Below are positions 52,876-61,594 of a stretch of DNA of 64,000 nt, one piece after another. The translations under genes were made by a program, and so were the position numbers. The stretch's first letter is position 1, and each line of letters begins with the position of its first letter. The notes below the pieces were generated by a model, which saw only the letters and a program-made list of their open reading frames with translations, was not told the DNA's origin and made no database searches. Origin of the DNA: Flavobacterium sp. (GTDB lineage: Bacteria > Bacteroidota > Bacteroidia > Flavobacteriales > Flavobacteriaceae); NCBI GenBank assembly GCA_027484725.1, contig JAIXSK010000003.1, forward strand, positions 62,001 through 126,000, written 5' to 3'.

Positions 52876-53405
52876 AAATAAACCCGCACAAAAGGCATAA
52901 AAGCTTCACTGTATACAAAATCTTCTTTTTTGAACAAGACGTTGTATCTAAAGCCAATCGTGATATTGTCTGCTCTGTAACCGGCGCCCAAATACAGTGC
53001 AGTATTCCAAAAATTGCGTTTAAATTTAGGGTCTGAAAATTCTTGATTTACCCGTACTTGCTCTAACTCAGCCGAAAGTTGTACCGCTTCAACGGGGTTG
53101 GCCAATCCAATCAAACTACCGCCATAAATATTTGAAGTGTATTCATTTCTAAACTTTACATGACTGCCTTGCAAACCCACGCCGGCCGAAAAAAAATCGT
53201 TGAAATTGTAAATCGCGCTCGGGGCAATCAAAATGTCTGTATAGCCTGAACCCACGCTAACACCTAGGCCTCCGCCAAAGCTTACATGATCCCAAAAGTC
53301 GCTTTTATTTGTTTGATTTTGAGCCGTTGATGCATAGGTAGCCAGGATTCCAAAAAATGCGAATAACCATTTTATTCTCTTTGAAAAAAACACATTTTTA
53401 AGCAT
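52872..53405 (-). CDS. small secreted, probably outer-membrane beta-barrel protein
   Basis: A 177-residue exported protein: signal peptide (WLFAFFGILATYASTAQ), then a Gly-rich series of amphipathic strands (VSFGGGLGVSVGSGYTDILIAPSAIYNF, ALYLGAGYRADNITIGFRYNVLF) ending in an aromatic (FMPFVRVYF). The C-terminal phenylalanine and strand pattern indicate an outer-membrane barrel. As I recall, homologues in flavobacterial genomes are sometimes labelled alpha-ketoglutarate decarboxylase, probably from the neighbouring sucA; nothing in the sequence supports that activity. Confidence 0.75.
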   Translation of the reverse strand: MLKNVFFSKRIKWLFAFFGILATYASTAQNQTNKSDFWDHVSFGGGLGVSVGSGYTDILIAPSAIYNFNDFFSAGVGLQGSHVKFRNEYTSNIYGGSLIGLANPVEAVQLSAELEQVRVNQEFSDPKFKRNFWNTALYLGAGYRADNITIGFRYNVLFKKEDFVYSEAFMPFVRVYF

Positions 53406-53471
53406 GTCAAGTTTTTTTTTGATTAAAACATAAAAGTATCCAAAATAATAAGAAATGAACGGCTTTTATTG

Positions 53472-53479
53472 TACTTTTG
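53472..53479 (+). promoter_or_regulatory. -7 promoter element of sucA
   Basis: TACTTTTG, a perfect TAnnTTTG match, 41 nt before the sucA ATG. Confidence 0.5.
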
Positions 53480-53520
53480 CCTCACATTTTTTAAAAATCA
53501 GCACATTCTTTATATAAATC

Positions 53521-56280
53521 ATGGACAGGTTTTCATTTCTGAACGCAGCACATACTCAGTTTTTTGCCGATTTATACGAACAATACACCCAAAACCCAGA
53601 CAGCGTTGAACCCAGTTGGAGAGCATTTTTCCAAGGTTTTGACTTTGGCATGGAATCATCGGGCGAATACATCGGCGAGCAAATCGCAACCGAAGTTCAA
53701 ACCGGCTCAGGTTCTGAAAAACTTCAGAAAGAATTCAACGTACTTCGTTTGATTGACGGCTACAGAACCCGCGGACACTTGTTTACCAAAACCAATCCGG
53801 TGCGCGATCGTCGTGTGTATGCGCCCAACTTAGATTTAGAGCATTTTGGTCTGAGCGCAAACGATTTAGAAACTGTTTTTGATGCAGCTCGTGTTTTAGG
53901 AAAACAACCTTGTACGCTCAAACAAATCTTGGCACATTTGCAAAATATGTACTGCCAGCACATCGGCATTGAGTACATGCACATGGAAAACCCTGTATTT
54001 GTCAATTGGGTTCAAGAGCGCATCAACCAAAATGACAACCAGCCCAACTTTAATGCGGAACAGAAAAAACACATCCTCGGAAAACTCAACCAAGCGGTTT
54101 CATTCGAGAACTTTTTACATACCAAATACGTCGGGCAAAAACGCTTCTCGCTAGAAGGCGGCGAAAGTTTAATTCCCGCGCTTGATGCCGTGATTGAAGC
54201 GGCTGCCGAAAAAGGCGTAGAGCATTTTGTGATGGGTATGGCGCACCGTGGACGTTTGAATACGCTGGCCAATATTTTTGAAAAACCTACCCAAGATATT
54301 TTCTCAGAATTTGACGGAAAAGACTACGACAAAGAATATTTTGACGGCGACGTAAAATACCACTTAGGGCTTACTTCTGAGCGCAAAACCAAATCAGGTA
54401 AAAAAATCAACATCAATTTGGCGCCGAATCCTTCGCATCTTGAAACCGTAGGTGCTGTGATTGAAGGAATTTCTCGTGCCAAACAAGACAAATATTTCCC
54501 AGACGATTTCTCAAAAGTATTGCCCATTGCCGTACATGGCGATGCTGCCGTAGCCGGACAAGGCATCGTGTATGAAATTGTACAAATGGCTTTGCTGGAC
54601 GGATACAAAACCGGGGGAACCATCCACATCGTCATCAACAACCAAGTCGGGTTTACTACCAATTACCTCGATGCGCGTTCATCCACCTATTGTACCGATA
54701 TTGCCAAAGTAACGCTTTCACCGGTGTTGCATGTCAATGCCGACGATTCTGAAGCCGTGGTGCACGCCATGTTGTTTGCCCTTGATTTCAGAATGCAATT
54801 CGGACGCGATGTCTTCATCGATTTACTCGGATACCGCAAATACGGACACAACGAAGGCGACGAACCGCGTTTTACCCAACCGGTGTTGTACAAAATCATC
54901 GCGCGGCATAAAAATCCACGCGATATATATGCCGAGAAGCTCATCACCGACGGTATTATTGATGCAGCTTATGTAACCAAAATTGAAAATGATTACAAAG
55001 CCAAGCTCGATGAAAACCTTCAAGCTTCGCGCAAAAAAGATAAAACCATCATCAAACCCTTCTTGCAAGACGAATGGAAAGGCTTCGTTCAGGTTTCAGA
55101 TGATGAAATGCTCAAAAAAGTTGACACCAAATTTGATCGCAAAAAACTCGATCAAATCATTGAGACCGTTTCTACTTTGCCATCAGACAAAAAATTCATC
55201 AGCAAGATTCAAAAAATTGTTTCTGATCGCAAAACCATGTATGACAACAACGCCCTTGATTGGGGAACCGCAGAGGCTTTGGCCTACGGAACCTTGCTTA
55301 CCGAAGGCTACGATGTGCGTATTTCAGGTCAAGACGTTGAGCGCGGAACCTTCTCGCACCGTCATGCGGTTGTGAAAGTTGAAGACAGCGAAGAAGAAGT
55401 CATCTTGCTCAACCAACTCAAAGACAAAAAAGGACAATTCCACATATACAATTCATTCCTTTCAGAATACGGCGTACTCGGATTTGACTACGGTTATGCC
55501 TTGACCAATCCGAATGCCTTGACCATTTGGGAAGCGCAGTTTGGTGACTTCTCCAACGGAGCCCAAATCATGATTGACCAATACATTTCTTGTGGCGAAG
55601 ACAAATGGAACAACCAAAACGGAATCGTGCTTTTGTTGCCCCACGGATATGAAGGACAAGGGGCTGAGCACTCATCGGCGCGTATGGAGCGCTACTTGCA
55701 GCTTTGCGCCCGTCACAATATGTATGTAGCCGATTGTACCACACCGGCCAACTTTTTCCACTTGTTGCGCCGTCAGATGAAAACCAAATTCCGAAAACCG
55801 CTCGTGGTGTTCTCGCCTAAGAGTTTATTGCGCCATCCGCTGTGTGTATCTACCGTTGACGAGCTGGCCAAAGGCGAGTTCCAAGAAACCATAGACGATA
55901 CCGGCGTTGACAAGAAAAAAGTAAAAACCGTGGTGTTCTGCACCGGTAAATTTTATTACGACATCTTGGCCGAGCGTGAAAACTTAGGCCGCAACGATGT
56001 AGCTTTGGTGCGCATTGAGCAGCTGTTTCCGTTGCCGGTAGAGCAACTCAAAGCCATCATCAAAAGCTATCCGAAGGCTGATGATTTTGTTTGGGCACAA
56101 GAAGAGCCGAAAAACATGGGCGCCTATAGCTATATGCTCATGAATTTTGATTTGGTGCCTTGGCGATTGGCTTCGCTCAAAGCTTATGCAGCACCGGCCG
56201 CCGGAAGTCACACGCGTGATCGCCGCCGCCATGCCGATGCCATTAGAATGGTATTTGACAAAAATTTATTCAGATCATAA
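53521..56280 (+). CDS. sucA: 2-oxoglutarate dehydrogenase E1 component
   Basis: Thiamine-diphosphate enzyme that decarboxylates 2-oxoglutarate in the TCA cycle. The 919-residue protein has the N-terminal E2-binding segment (FLNAAHTQFFADLYEQY, VEPSWRAFFQGF), GMAHRGRLNTLANI, HGDAAVAGQGIVYE, GFTTN, and the C-terminal transketolase domain with EAQFGDFSNGAQIMIDQYI. Full length. It is followed by sucB 135 nt later, with a dispersed repeat in the gap. No lpd is in the window. Confidence 0.97.
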   Translation: MDRFSFLNAAHTQFFADLYEQYTQNPDSVEPSWRAFFQGFDFGMESSGEYIGEQIATEVQTGSGSEKLQKEFNVLRLIDGYRTRGHLFTKTNPVRDRRVYAPNLDLEHFGLSANDLETVFDAARVLGKQPCTLKQILAHLQNMYCQHIGIEYMHMENPVFVNWVQERINQNDNQPNFNAEQKKHILGKLNQAVSFENFLHTKYVGQKRFSLEGGESLIPALDAVIEAAAEKGVEHFVMGMAHRGRLNTLANIFEKPTQDIFSEFDGKDYDKEYFDGDVKYHLGLTSERKTKSGKKININLAPNPSHLETVGAVIEGISRAKQDKYFPDDFSKVLPIAVHGDAAVAGQGIVYEIVQMALLDGYKTGGTIHIVINNQVGFTTNYLDARSSTYCTDIAKVTLSPVLHVNADDSEAVVHAMLFALDFRMQFGRDVFIDLLGYRKYGHNEGDEPRFTQPVLYKIIARHKNPRDIYAEKLITDGIIDAAYVTKIENDYKAKLDENLQASRKKDKTIIKPFLQDEWKGFVQVSDDEMLKKVDTKFDRKKLDQIIETVSTLPSDKKFISKIQKIVSDRKTMYDNNALDWGTAEALAYGTLLTEGYDVRISGQDVERGTFSHRHAVVKVEDSEEEVILLNQLKDKKGQFHIYNSFLSEYGVLGFDYGYALTNPNALTIWEAQFGDFSNGAQIMIDQYISCGEDKWNNQNGIVLLLPHGYEGQGAEHSSARMERYLQLCARHNMYVADCTTPANFFHLLRRQMKTKFRKPLVVFSPKSLLRHPLCVSTVDELAKGEFQETIDDTGVDKKKVKTVVFCTGKFYYDILAERENLGRNDVALVRIEQLFPLPVEQLKAIIKSYPKADDFVWAQEEPKNMGAYSYMLMNFDLVPWRLASLKAYAAPAAGSHTRDRRRHADAIRMVFDKNLFRS

Positions 56281-56364
56281 GAAGCTCATTCCCGCTCTGC
56301 GCTGCAATCTTTGGGTTCTTCAAGAAAGAACCAAAAGGATTTCCGCTTCGATCGGGGCTAGGGC
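56279..56364 (-). repeat. dispersed intergenic repeat, copy F (between sucA and sucB)
   Basis: Plus-strand text runs AAGAAGCTCATTCCCGCTC to GATCGGGGCTAGGGC and contains an inner GGGTTCTT/AAGAAAGAACC-type hairpin. Minus-strand reading starts GCCCTAGCCCCGATCGAAG, as in copies C and D. Its left end touches the sucA stop codon. Confidence 0.75.
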
Positions 56365-56415
56365 AGCAGAGAAAACAGAAACCATACAATAAAGAATAAA
56401 CTAAAATATACTACT

Positions 56416-57636
56416 ATGATTTTAGAAATGAAAGTCCCATCACCGGGCGAGTCAATCAAAGAAGTTGAAATCGCAACTTGGCTCGTGAAAGACGGAGATT
56501 ATGTAGAAAAAGATCAAGCCATTGCCGAGGTTGATTCAGACAAAGCAACCCTTGAACTTCCGGCTGAAGCCAGTGGCGTCATTACCCTAAAAGCCTCTGA
56601 AGGTGATACGGTAGCCGTTGGCGCTGTGGTGTGTTTGATTGATACAGCCGCTGCCAAAACTGCCGCAGTTGCTCCTGCAGCCCCAGCCGTAGCCGAAAAA
56701 CCGGCCGAAGCTCCTAAAGCTGAAGCGCCTAAGCCGGCACCGGCACCTGCCACAACTTATGCAGCGCAAGCGCCCTCACCGGCTGCTCGAAAAATATTAG
56801 ATGAAAAAAACTTGCAGCCTTCTGACGTAGTCGGCACTGGAAAAGGCGGTCGTATTACCAAAGACGATGCAGTGAATGCTGTAGCTTCTATGGGAACGCC
56901 AACAGGTGGTAACCGTGGTAGTGAGCGTACAAAACTTTCAATGTTGCGCAGAAAAGTTGCTGAGCGTTTGGTTTCGGCCAAAAATGAAACGGCCATGCTC
57001 ACTACGTTTAACGAAGTGGATATGACCAACATTTATGCGCTTCGCGAGCAATACAAAGATGAATTCAAAAACAAACACGGCGTGGGCTTGGGCTTTATGT
57101 CGTTCTTTACCAAAGCCGTTACCCGCGCTTTACAATTGTATCCGGATGTGAATTCGATGATTGACGGTCAAGAGAAAATCTCCTATAACTTTTGCGATAT
57201 CTCGGTGGCGGTATCAGGCCCGAAAGGATTGATGGTTCCGGTGATGCGCAATGCAGAAAATCTTTCTTTTAGAGGTGTGGAAGCCGAAATCAAACGTTTG
57301 GCTTTGCGCGCGCGCGACGGTCAAATTACCGTGGATGAAATGACCGGCGGAACTTTTACCATCTCCAATGGTGGTGTGTTTGGCAGTATGCTCAGCACGC
57401 CGATCATCAACCCACCGCAATCGGGTATTTTGGGCATGCACAATGTGGTGGACAGACCGATTGTGCGCAACGGACAAATTGTGATTGCTCCGGTGATGTA
57501 TGTGGCGCTTTCTTATGACCACCGCATCATTGACGGACGCGAATCAGTAGGTTTCTTAGTAGCAGTCAAAGAAGCGCTCGAGAATCCGGTAGCAATATTA
57601 ATGGACAACAACCCTAAAAAAGCCCTAGAGCTTTAA
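56416..57636 (+). CDS. sucB: 2-oxoglutarate dehydrogenase E2 (dihydrolipoyl succinyltransferase)
   Basis: Transfers the succinyl group to CoA. The 406-residue protein has one lipoyl domain with the lipoylated lysine in EVDSDKATLEL, an Ala/Pro-rich linker (~residues 80-118), a peripheral subunit-binding domain (SPAARKILDEKNLQPSDVVGTGKGGRI), and a catalytic domain ending in YDHRIIDGRESVGFL (HxxxDG). A terminator follows at 57676. Confidence 0.97.
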   Translation: MILEMKVPSPGESIKEVEIATWLVKDGDYVEKDQAIAEVDSDKATLELPAEASGVITLKASEGDTVAVGAVVCLIDTAAAKTAAVAPAAPAVAEKPAEAPKAEAPKPAPAPATTYAAQAPSPAARKILDEKNLQPSDVVGTGKGGRITKDDAVNAVASMGTPTGGNRGSERTKLSMLRRKVAERLVSAKNETAMLTTFNEVDMTNIYALREQYKDEFKNKHGVGLGFMSFFTKAVTRALQLYPDVNSMIDGQEKISYNFCDISVAVSGPKGLMVPVMRNAENLSFRGVEAEIKRLALRARDGQITVDEMTGGTFTISNGGVFGSMLSTPIINPPQSGILGMHNVVDRPIVRNGQIVIAPVMYVALSYDHRIIDGRESVGFLVAVKEALENPVAILMDNNPKKALEL

Positions 57637-57675
57637 GGGTTTCTTACGTTCCCGGATGGGACGCCTATATATTTG

Positions 57676-57708
57676 ATCCCGCTTGTTTTTCAGGCGGGAT
57701 TTTTTTTA
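57676..57708 (+). terminator. terminator of sucAB
   Basis: ATCCCGC-TTG / CAG-GCGGGAT stem with a TTTTT loop, then eight or more T. Confidence 0.85.
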
Positions 57709-57786
57709 GACCTACAAGGTTTGATAAACCTCGCAGCTCAAAAAACCATGCAGGTTCCCACAGATTTTTCGTTTATTTGTGCAGCC

Positions 57787-57893
57787 GCGTGAGCGATGGA
57801 AGCAGAAATCTTGAGCGCCCGGAGCTTTGCGCAGGGCGGTCAAATTGCCGCGGACAGCGCGACGCGAGGAGGCACGACGAAGCGGCACGCCCC
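57787..57893 (+). repeat. dispersed intergenic repeat, copy G
   Basis: GCGTGAGCGATGGAAGCAG at the left, GGACAGCGCGACGCGAGGA in the right half, ending CACGCCCC. The ends match copies A, B and E; the middle has its own hairpin (GAGCGCCCGGAG...). It lies just ahead of the MFS gene and creates a false upstream extension of that reading frame. Confidence 0.65.
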
Positions 57894-57922
57894 AAAAATC
57901 AGCAACCAAACAAACGGCCATT

Positions 57923-59131
57923 ATGAAACAAAATCAGAAACAAGCAGCCATCGGGTTTATTTTTATCACGATGCTTATTGACATTACCGGTTGGGGGATT
58001 ATTATTCCGGTGATTCCCAAACTCATTGAAGAACTCATACAGGGCGACATCAGCGAAGCGGCAAAAATTGGCGGTTGGCTCACCTTTGCCTATGCGATTA
58101 CACAGTTTATTTGCGCGCCGCTGATTGGCAATTTGAGCGATAAATTCGGGCGCCGTCCGGTGATTTTGATTTCGCTGTTTGGCTTTGCGATTGATTATTT
58201 GTTCTTGTCGATGGCGCCTACCATTGGTTGGCTTTTTGTGGGCCGCATTATTGCCGGGGTCACCGGAGCGAGTATTACCACGGCTTCGGCTTATATTGCC
58301 GATGTGAGTACGCCCGAGAACCGCGCTAAAAACTTCGGAATGGTGGGCGCAGCCTTTGGTTTGGGCTTTATCATCGGGCCGGTCATTGGCGGATTGCTGG
58401 GGCATTATGGCGCACGCGTTCCGTTTTATGCCGCGGCGGTTTTGTGTATGCTCAATTTTATCTACGGACTGTTTATTTTGCCGGAATCGTTGGATGTTTC
58501 TAAGCGCCGCCCATTTGAATGGAAGCGCGCCAATCCGGTGGGCGCCTTGCTCAACTTGCGCAAATATCCGCAGTTGTTGGGTTTGGTAACTTCGATATTT
58601 GTGTTGTATGTAGCCTCACATGCCGTGCAGAGCAATTGGAGTTATTTTACGATGTATCAGCTTAAATGGGATGAGAAAATGGTCGGTATATCGCTTGGTG
58701 TCATCGGGGTTTTGGTGGCCTTGGTTCAGGGCGGACTCATTCGGTGGGTAAACCCCAAACTCGGCAATGAAAAATCAATTTATGTAGGTTTTGCGCTGTA
58801 TGCTATAGGCATGTTTATGTTTGCTTTTGCCACCCAGAGCTGGATGATGTTTGCTTTTTTGGTGCCTTATTGTTTGGGTGGAATAGCCGGTCCGGCTTTG
58901 CAGTCGGTTATTTCAGGCGATGTGCCACCCACCGAACAAGGTGAGATTCAAGGAACACTCACGAGTTTGATGAGCGCTTCGGCCATTGTAGGGCCACCGC
59001 TTATGAGCATGTTGTTTTATTATTTTACGCATGACCAGGCGCCGGTTCAGTTTGCCGGAGCACCGTTTATATTGGGCGGAGTGATGATGCTCATCAGTGC
59101 GATTATTGCTTATTTTTCGTTTAAGAAATAA
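57923..59131 (+). CDS. MFS transporter, TCR/Tet drug-efflux type
   Basis: A 402-residue inner-membrane transporter with 12 predicted helices. Signatures: [14 protein letters not shown] in TM1, the DKFGRRPVI loop 2-3 motif ([25 protein letters not shown]), and [27 protein letters not shown]. These are typical of the TCR/Tet(A) branch. I use the ATG at 57923 ([12 protein letters not shown]); an earlier in-frame start lies in repeat copy G. Substrate unknown. G+C content appears higher than in the galactan cluster. Confidence 0.9.
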   Translation: MKQNQKQAAIGFIFITMLIDITGWGIIIPVIPKLIEELIQGDISEAAKIGGWLTFAYAITQFICAPLIGNLSDKFGRRPVILISLFGFAIDYLFLSMAPTIGWLFVGRIIAGVTGASITTASAYIADVSTPENRAKNFGMVGAAFGLGFIIGPVIGGLLGHYGARVPFYAAAVLCMLNFIYGLFILPESLDVSKRRPFEWKRANPVGALLNLRKYPQLLGLVTSIFVLYVASHAVQSNWSYFTMYQLKWDEKMVGISLGVIGVLVALVQGGLIRWVNPKLGNEKSIYVGFALYAIGMFMFAFATQSWMMFAFLVPYCLGGIAGPALQSVISGDVPPTEQGEIQGTLTSLMSASAIVGPPLMSMLFYYFTHDQAPVQFAGAPFILGGVMMLISAIIAYFSFKK

Positions 59132-59134
59132 ATA

Positions 59135-59166
59135 AAAAACCCGCTTCAACTGAGCGGGTTTTTTTT
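59135..59166. terminator. bidirectional intrinsic terminator
   Basis: AACCCGCT / AGCGGGTT stem with a seven-base loop, A-run on one side and T-run on the other, between the convergent MFS and surface-protein genes. Confidence 0.8.
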
Positions 59167-59180
59167 ATATCGTTTCATCG

Positions 59181-61532
59181 TTATTGGCGAATGAGTTTGA
59201 CGGTTTTTTCTTGAGCACCGCTGCTGAGTTTGGCAAAATAAACTCCTGATTTAAAACCGGATAAATCAATTGTTGTTTGGTGATTCTGAACCGTTTTTTG
59301 CAACAACGTTTTTCCGAGAATGTCGCTGATTTCTATGTTATCGATTATAGCATTTTTCATCGAGAAATGGACGGTTGAAGCCGTCGGGTTCGGATAATAT
59401 TCTAAACTTCCGTTATCAAACGCATCCACATCCAAAAATGGCACAAATTCCGTCGTACAGGTATTGGTTACAATGGCCGGATTGAAGTCAAAATAAATGT
59501 TGGCCGTATTCGGAACCACATCGCCCAAGGCAAAGCCTGATTTGGGTTTTACCTGAAACACCACATAACCATGTCCGGTCACTTCGTCTCCAGCCACAGA
59601 AGGCGGCAAGTTGACTCCGTCAAAACGCCAAGTCAAGTGATTGCCTATGCGATCAAGCGTATAATTATGACTGGCACGAACCATTTTGATAGAGCTCTCG
59701 TCAAGTTTGTCATCCAAGACATCTTCAACGCGAATGTTGATAGCTGCGGCTGTTCCGGTGTTTTCAAAACGAATGGTGTAGGTCAGATAGTCATCAGCAG
59801 TAAAGCCAGAATGCACAATCTTTCCGCCATGGGCTTCGGTTTTTTCGTTCGGATCATACGAGCCTACAATAACAGCAGTCAGTGAAGCGCTGTTGTTGGC
59901 CGCATTGGCATCGGTATTGGATATGGTTGCCGCATTGGTGAGCGTTTGCCCCAAGCTAACGGTCGGAATCGTCGGCACTTGCATCAATACATTAATATAA
60001 CGAGATTCGCCCGGAGCCATGTTGGTTACATTATACGTAAAACCGTTGGCAGACTGTGTAGCATTTACAGAATTTGAAATCAAACTCAGCGTGCTATCGG
60101 CTTGAAAACTCACATTGCCCGAAGCCGTTTGATTTCCTTCGTTTTTAATGACCATCGTATTGCGGTACACAAAACCGGGTCTTGGACTCAGGGTGTTGTA
60201 CAATTGTACGGATAAGTCCTGACAAGAAACCGGTGTAATGGCAAAGTTATAAGTGGTCACTCCTGAACCATCAGCCACCGTTACATTTGAATAGTTGGGT
60301 TGGGCAATTAAATATTGGGTGCCGCAATAATTGTTGTTGATGCTGTAATGCAAGTCATACACATTGGCCGGATTGGTTTCATATAAATAATGAACTCCGT
60401 TGTTGGTATTAATGTGGTGTAGCGCCTCTGAATTAATCGTATAGCTAAAAGTGCCTTGGTTGTAATTTTGCTCGCTACCGTCTTGGATGCCGTTGTTATT
60501 GGTGTCGATAAAAGCGTTGAGTTTAATGCCGTCTGAAGTGTTCAAGGGTGTATTGCTATACATATAGGCCTTGTCAAAATTGGGGTCAGATACTTGTAGA
60601 TAATGTGTAACCCCAACATTGCCCGAATTGATATTTTCTTGAGTGATTGTTACATAATAACTTAAAGCTGATGAGGTTTCGCCCGGAGCCAAGCTTGGAA
60701 TATTTCCCGAAGCAGTTGGCCACTGGTTCCACGGAAAATAATGCAATGAAATTTCATTCACCGGACAGTTGGTGCTTGTATTAGTTGCTGTAGACTGATA
60801 GTTGATGATATCGCCCACATTGACAATGCCATCCGCATTATAGTCATTATAAGTGGCGGTTACCTGACCTGATAAAGGACTCGCTGTTAAAAGCGTGGTG
60901 GTGCCGTTGGCAACGAGTAGCCCGCAATTGAGGGTTATTTGATAGTCATACACACCTGCGGAAAGCCCGCTGACAGTATAGTCTTGCGTGCCCGGAGGTG
61001 CCATATATTGCCCTATTTCAACTCCATTGAGAAAAAGGCGAATGATCTTACTCGAATTAAATGACATTATATTCTGAAACTGAATTTCACCATCAGACAT
61101 CCCACATTGCGGATAAACAGGATTCGTTGATATAGGCGGAATAAAATTCTCAACACTGATGGTAGCGGGGTTAGAAACATTTCCTAAATCATCTACAAGA
61201 ACATAAGTGATGATATCGGTCATGCCAGGAAGCTCATTCCCCCCGAGATTTTGATAATTCACATTCAATCCATCCACAGTAAATACGCCTCCCATGTTGG
61301 TTTGCATAAAAGATTGTATTCCGGGTTGACTAGGGTTTAAATCAATGCTATTAGATGAAATATTCCCGAAAATGGTATCATTACCCAAAATATCAATCAT
61401 TATAGGATTACAAGAGTATTCAAAATTACTCGCTTGGTCGCTCACCGCAATGGGTGGTTGCGCATATAAGCTGGTGCTCGAAACCAAATGGATGAGCAAA
61501 AGAGTCAATAAAAGAGCGTAATTTTTTTTCAT
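59181..61532 (-). CDS. large T9SS-sorted surface protein with DUF11-like repeat domain
   Basis: A 783-residue secreted protein. Signal peptide (LLTLLLIHLVSSTSLYAQ), a cadherin-like segment with DQASNFEYSCNPIMIDILGNDTIFG, an SprB/Ig-like part, two blocks of DGIVNVGDIINYQSTATNTS type (conserved-repeat/DUF11-like), a highly conserved block VGSYDPNEKTEAHGG ... NTANIYFDFNPAIVTNTCTTEFV (~residues 555-705), and a type A T9SS sorting domain (SLEYYPNPTASTVHFS to EKTVKLIRQ). It is a probable adhesin or surface-layer component; the exact role is unknown. Confidence 0.85.
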   Translation of the reverse strand: MKKNYALLLTLLLIHLVSSTSLYAQPPIAVSDQASNFEYSCNPIMIDILGNDTIFGNISSNSIDLNPSQPGIQSFMQTNMGGVFTVDGLNVNYQNLGGNELPGMTDIITYVLVDDLGNVSNPATISVENFIPPISTNPVYPQCGMSDGEIQFQNIMSFNSSKIIRLFLNGVEIGQYMAPPGTQDYTVSGLSAGVYDYQITLNCGLLVANGTTTLLTASPLSGQVTATYNDYNADGIVNVGDIINYQSTATNTSTNCPVNEISLHYFPWNQWPTASGNIPSLAPGETSSALSYYVTITQENINSGNVGVTHYLQVSDPNFDKAYMYSNTPLNTSDGIKLNAFIDTNNNGIQDGSEQNYNQGTFSYTINSEALHHINTNNGVHYLYETNPANVYDLHYSINNNYCGTQYLIAQPNYSNVTVADGSGVTTYNFAITPVSCQDLSVQLYNTLSPRPGFVYRNTMVIKNEGNQTASGNVSFQADSTLSLISNSVNATQSANGFTYNVTNMAPGESRYINVLMQVPTIPTVSLGQTLTNAATISNTDANAANNSASLTAVIVGSYDPNEKTEAHGGKIVHSGFTADDYLTYTIRFENTGTAAAINIRVEDVLDDKLDESSIKMVRASHNYTLDRIGNHLTWRFDGVNLPPSVAGDEVTGHGYVVFQVKPKSGFALGDVVPNTANIYFDFNPAIVTNTCTTEFVPFLDVDAFDNGSLEYYPNPTASTVHFSMKNAIIDNIEISDILGKTLLQKTVQNHQTTIDLSGFKSGVYFAKLSSGAQEKTVKLIRQ

Positions 61533-61552
61533 AGCGTTTTTTTATTCAAAAG

Positions 61553-61580
61553 AAAACCCTGAATTGGGTTCAGGGCTTTC
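61553..61580 (-). terminator. terminator of the upstream surface-protein gene
   Basis: CCCTGAA / TTCAGGG stem around a five-base loop, then TTTTCTTTT on the minus strand; lies between the two tandem surface-protein genes. Confidence 0.7.
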
Positions 61581-61594
61581 TTTTCTGAATGGTT

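Noticed and set aside
52872..53405. Alpha-ketoglutarate decarboxylase
   Set aside because: The protein has a signal peptide and beta-barrel pattern and no thiamine-diphosphate motif; such a name would come only from being next to sucA.
57827..57922. N-terminal extension of the MFS transporter
   Set aside because: It lies in repeat copy G and gives an Arg-rich stretch not found in MFS proteins; the ATG at 57923 fits the family.
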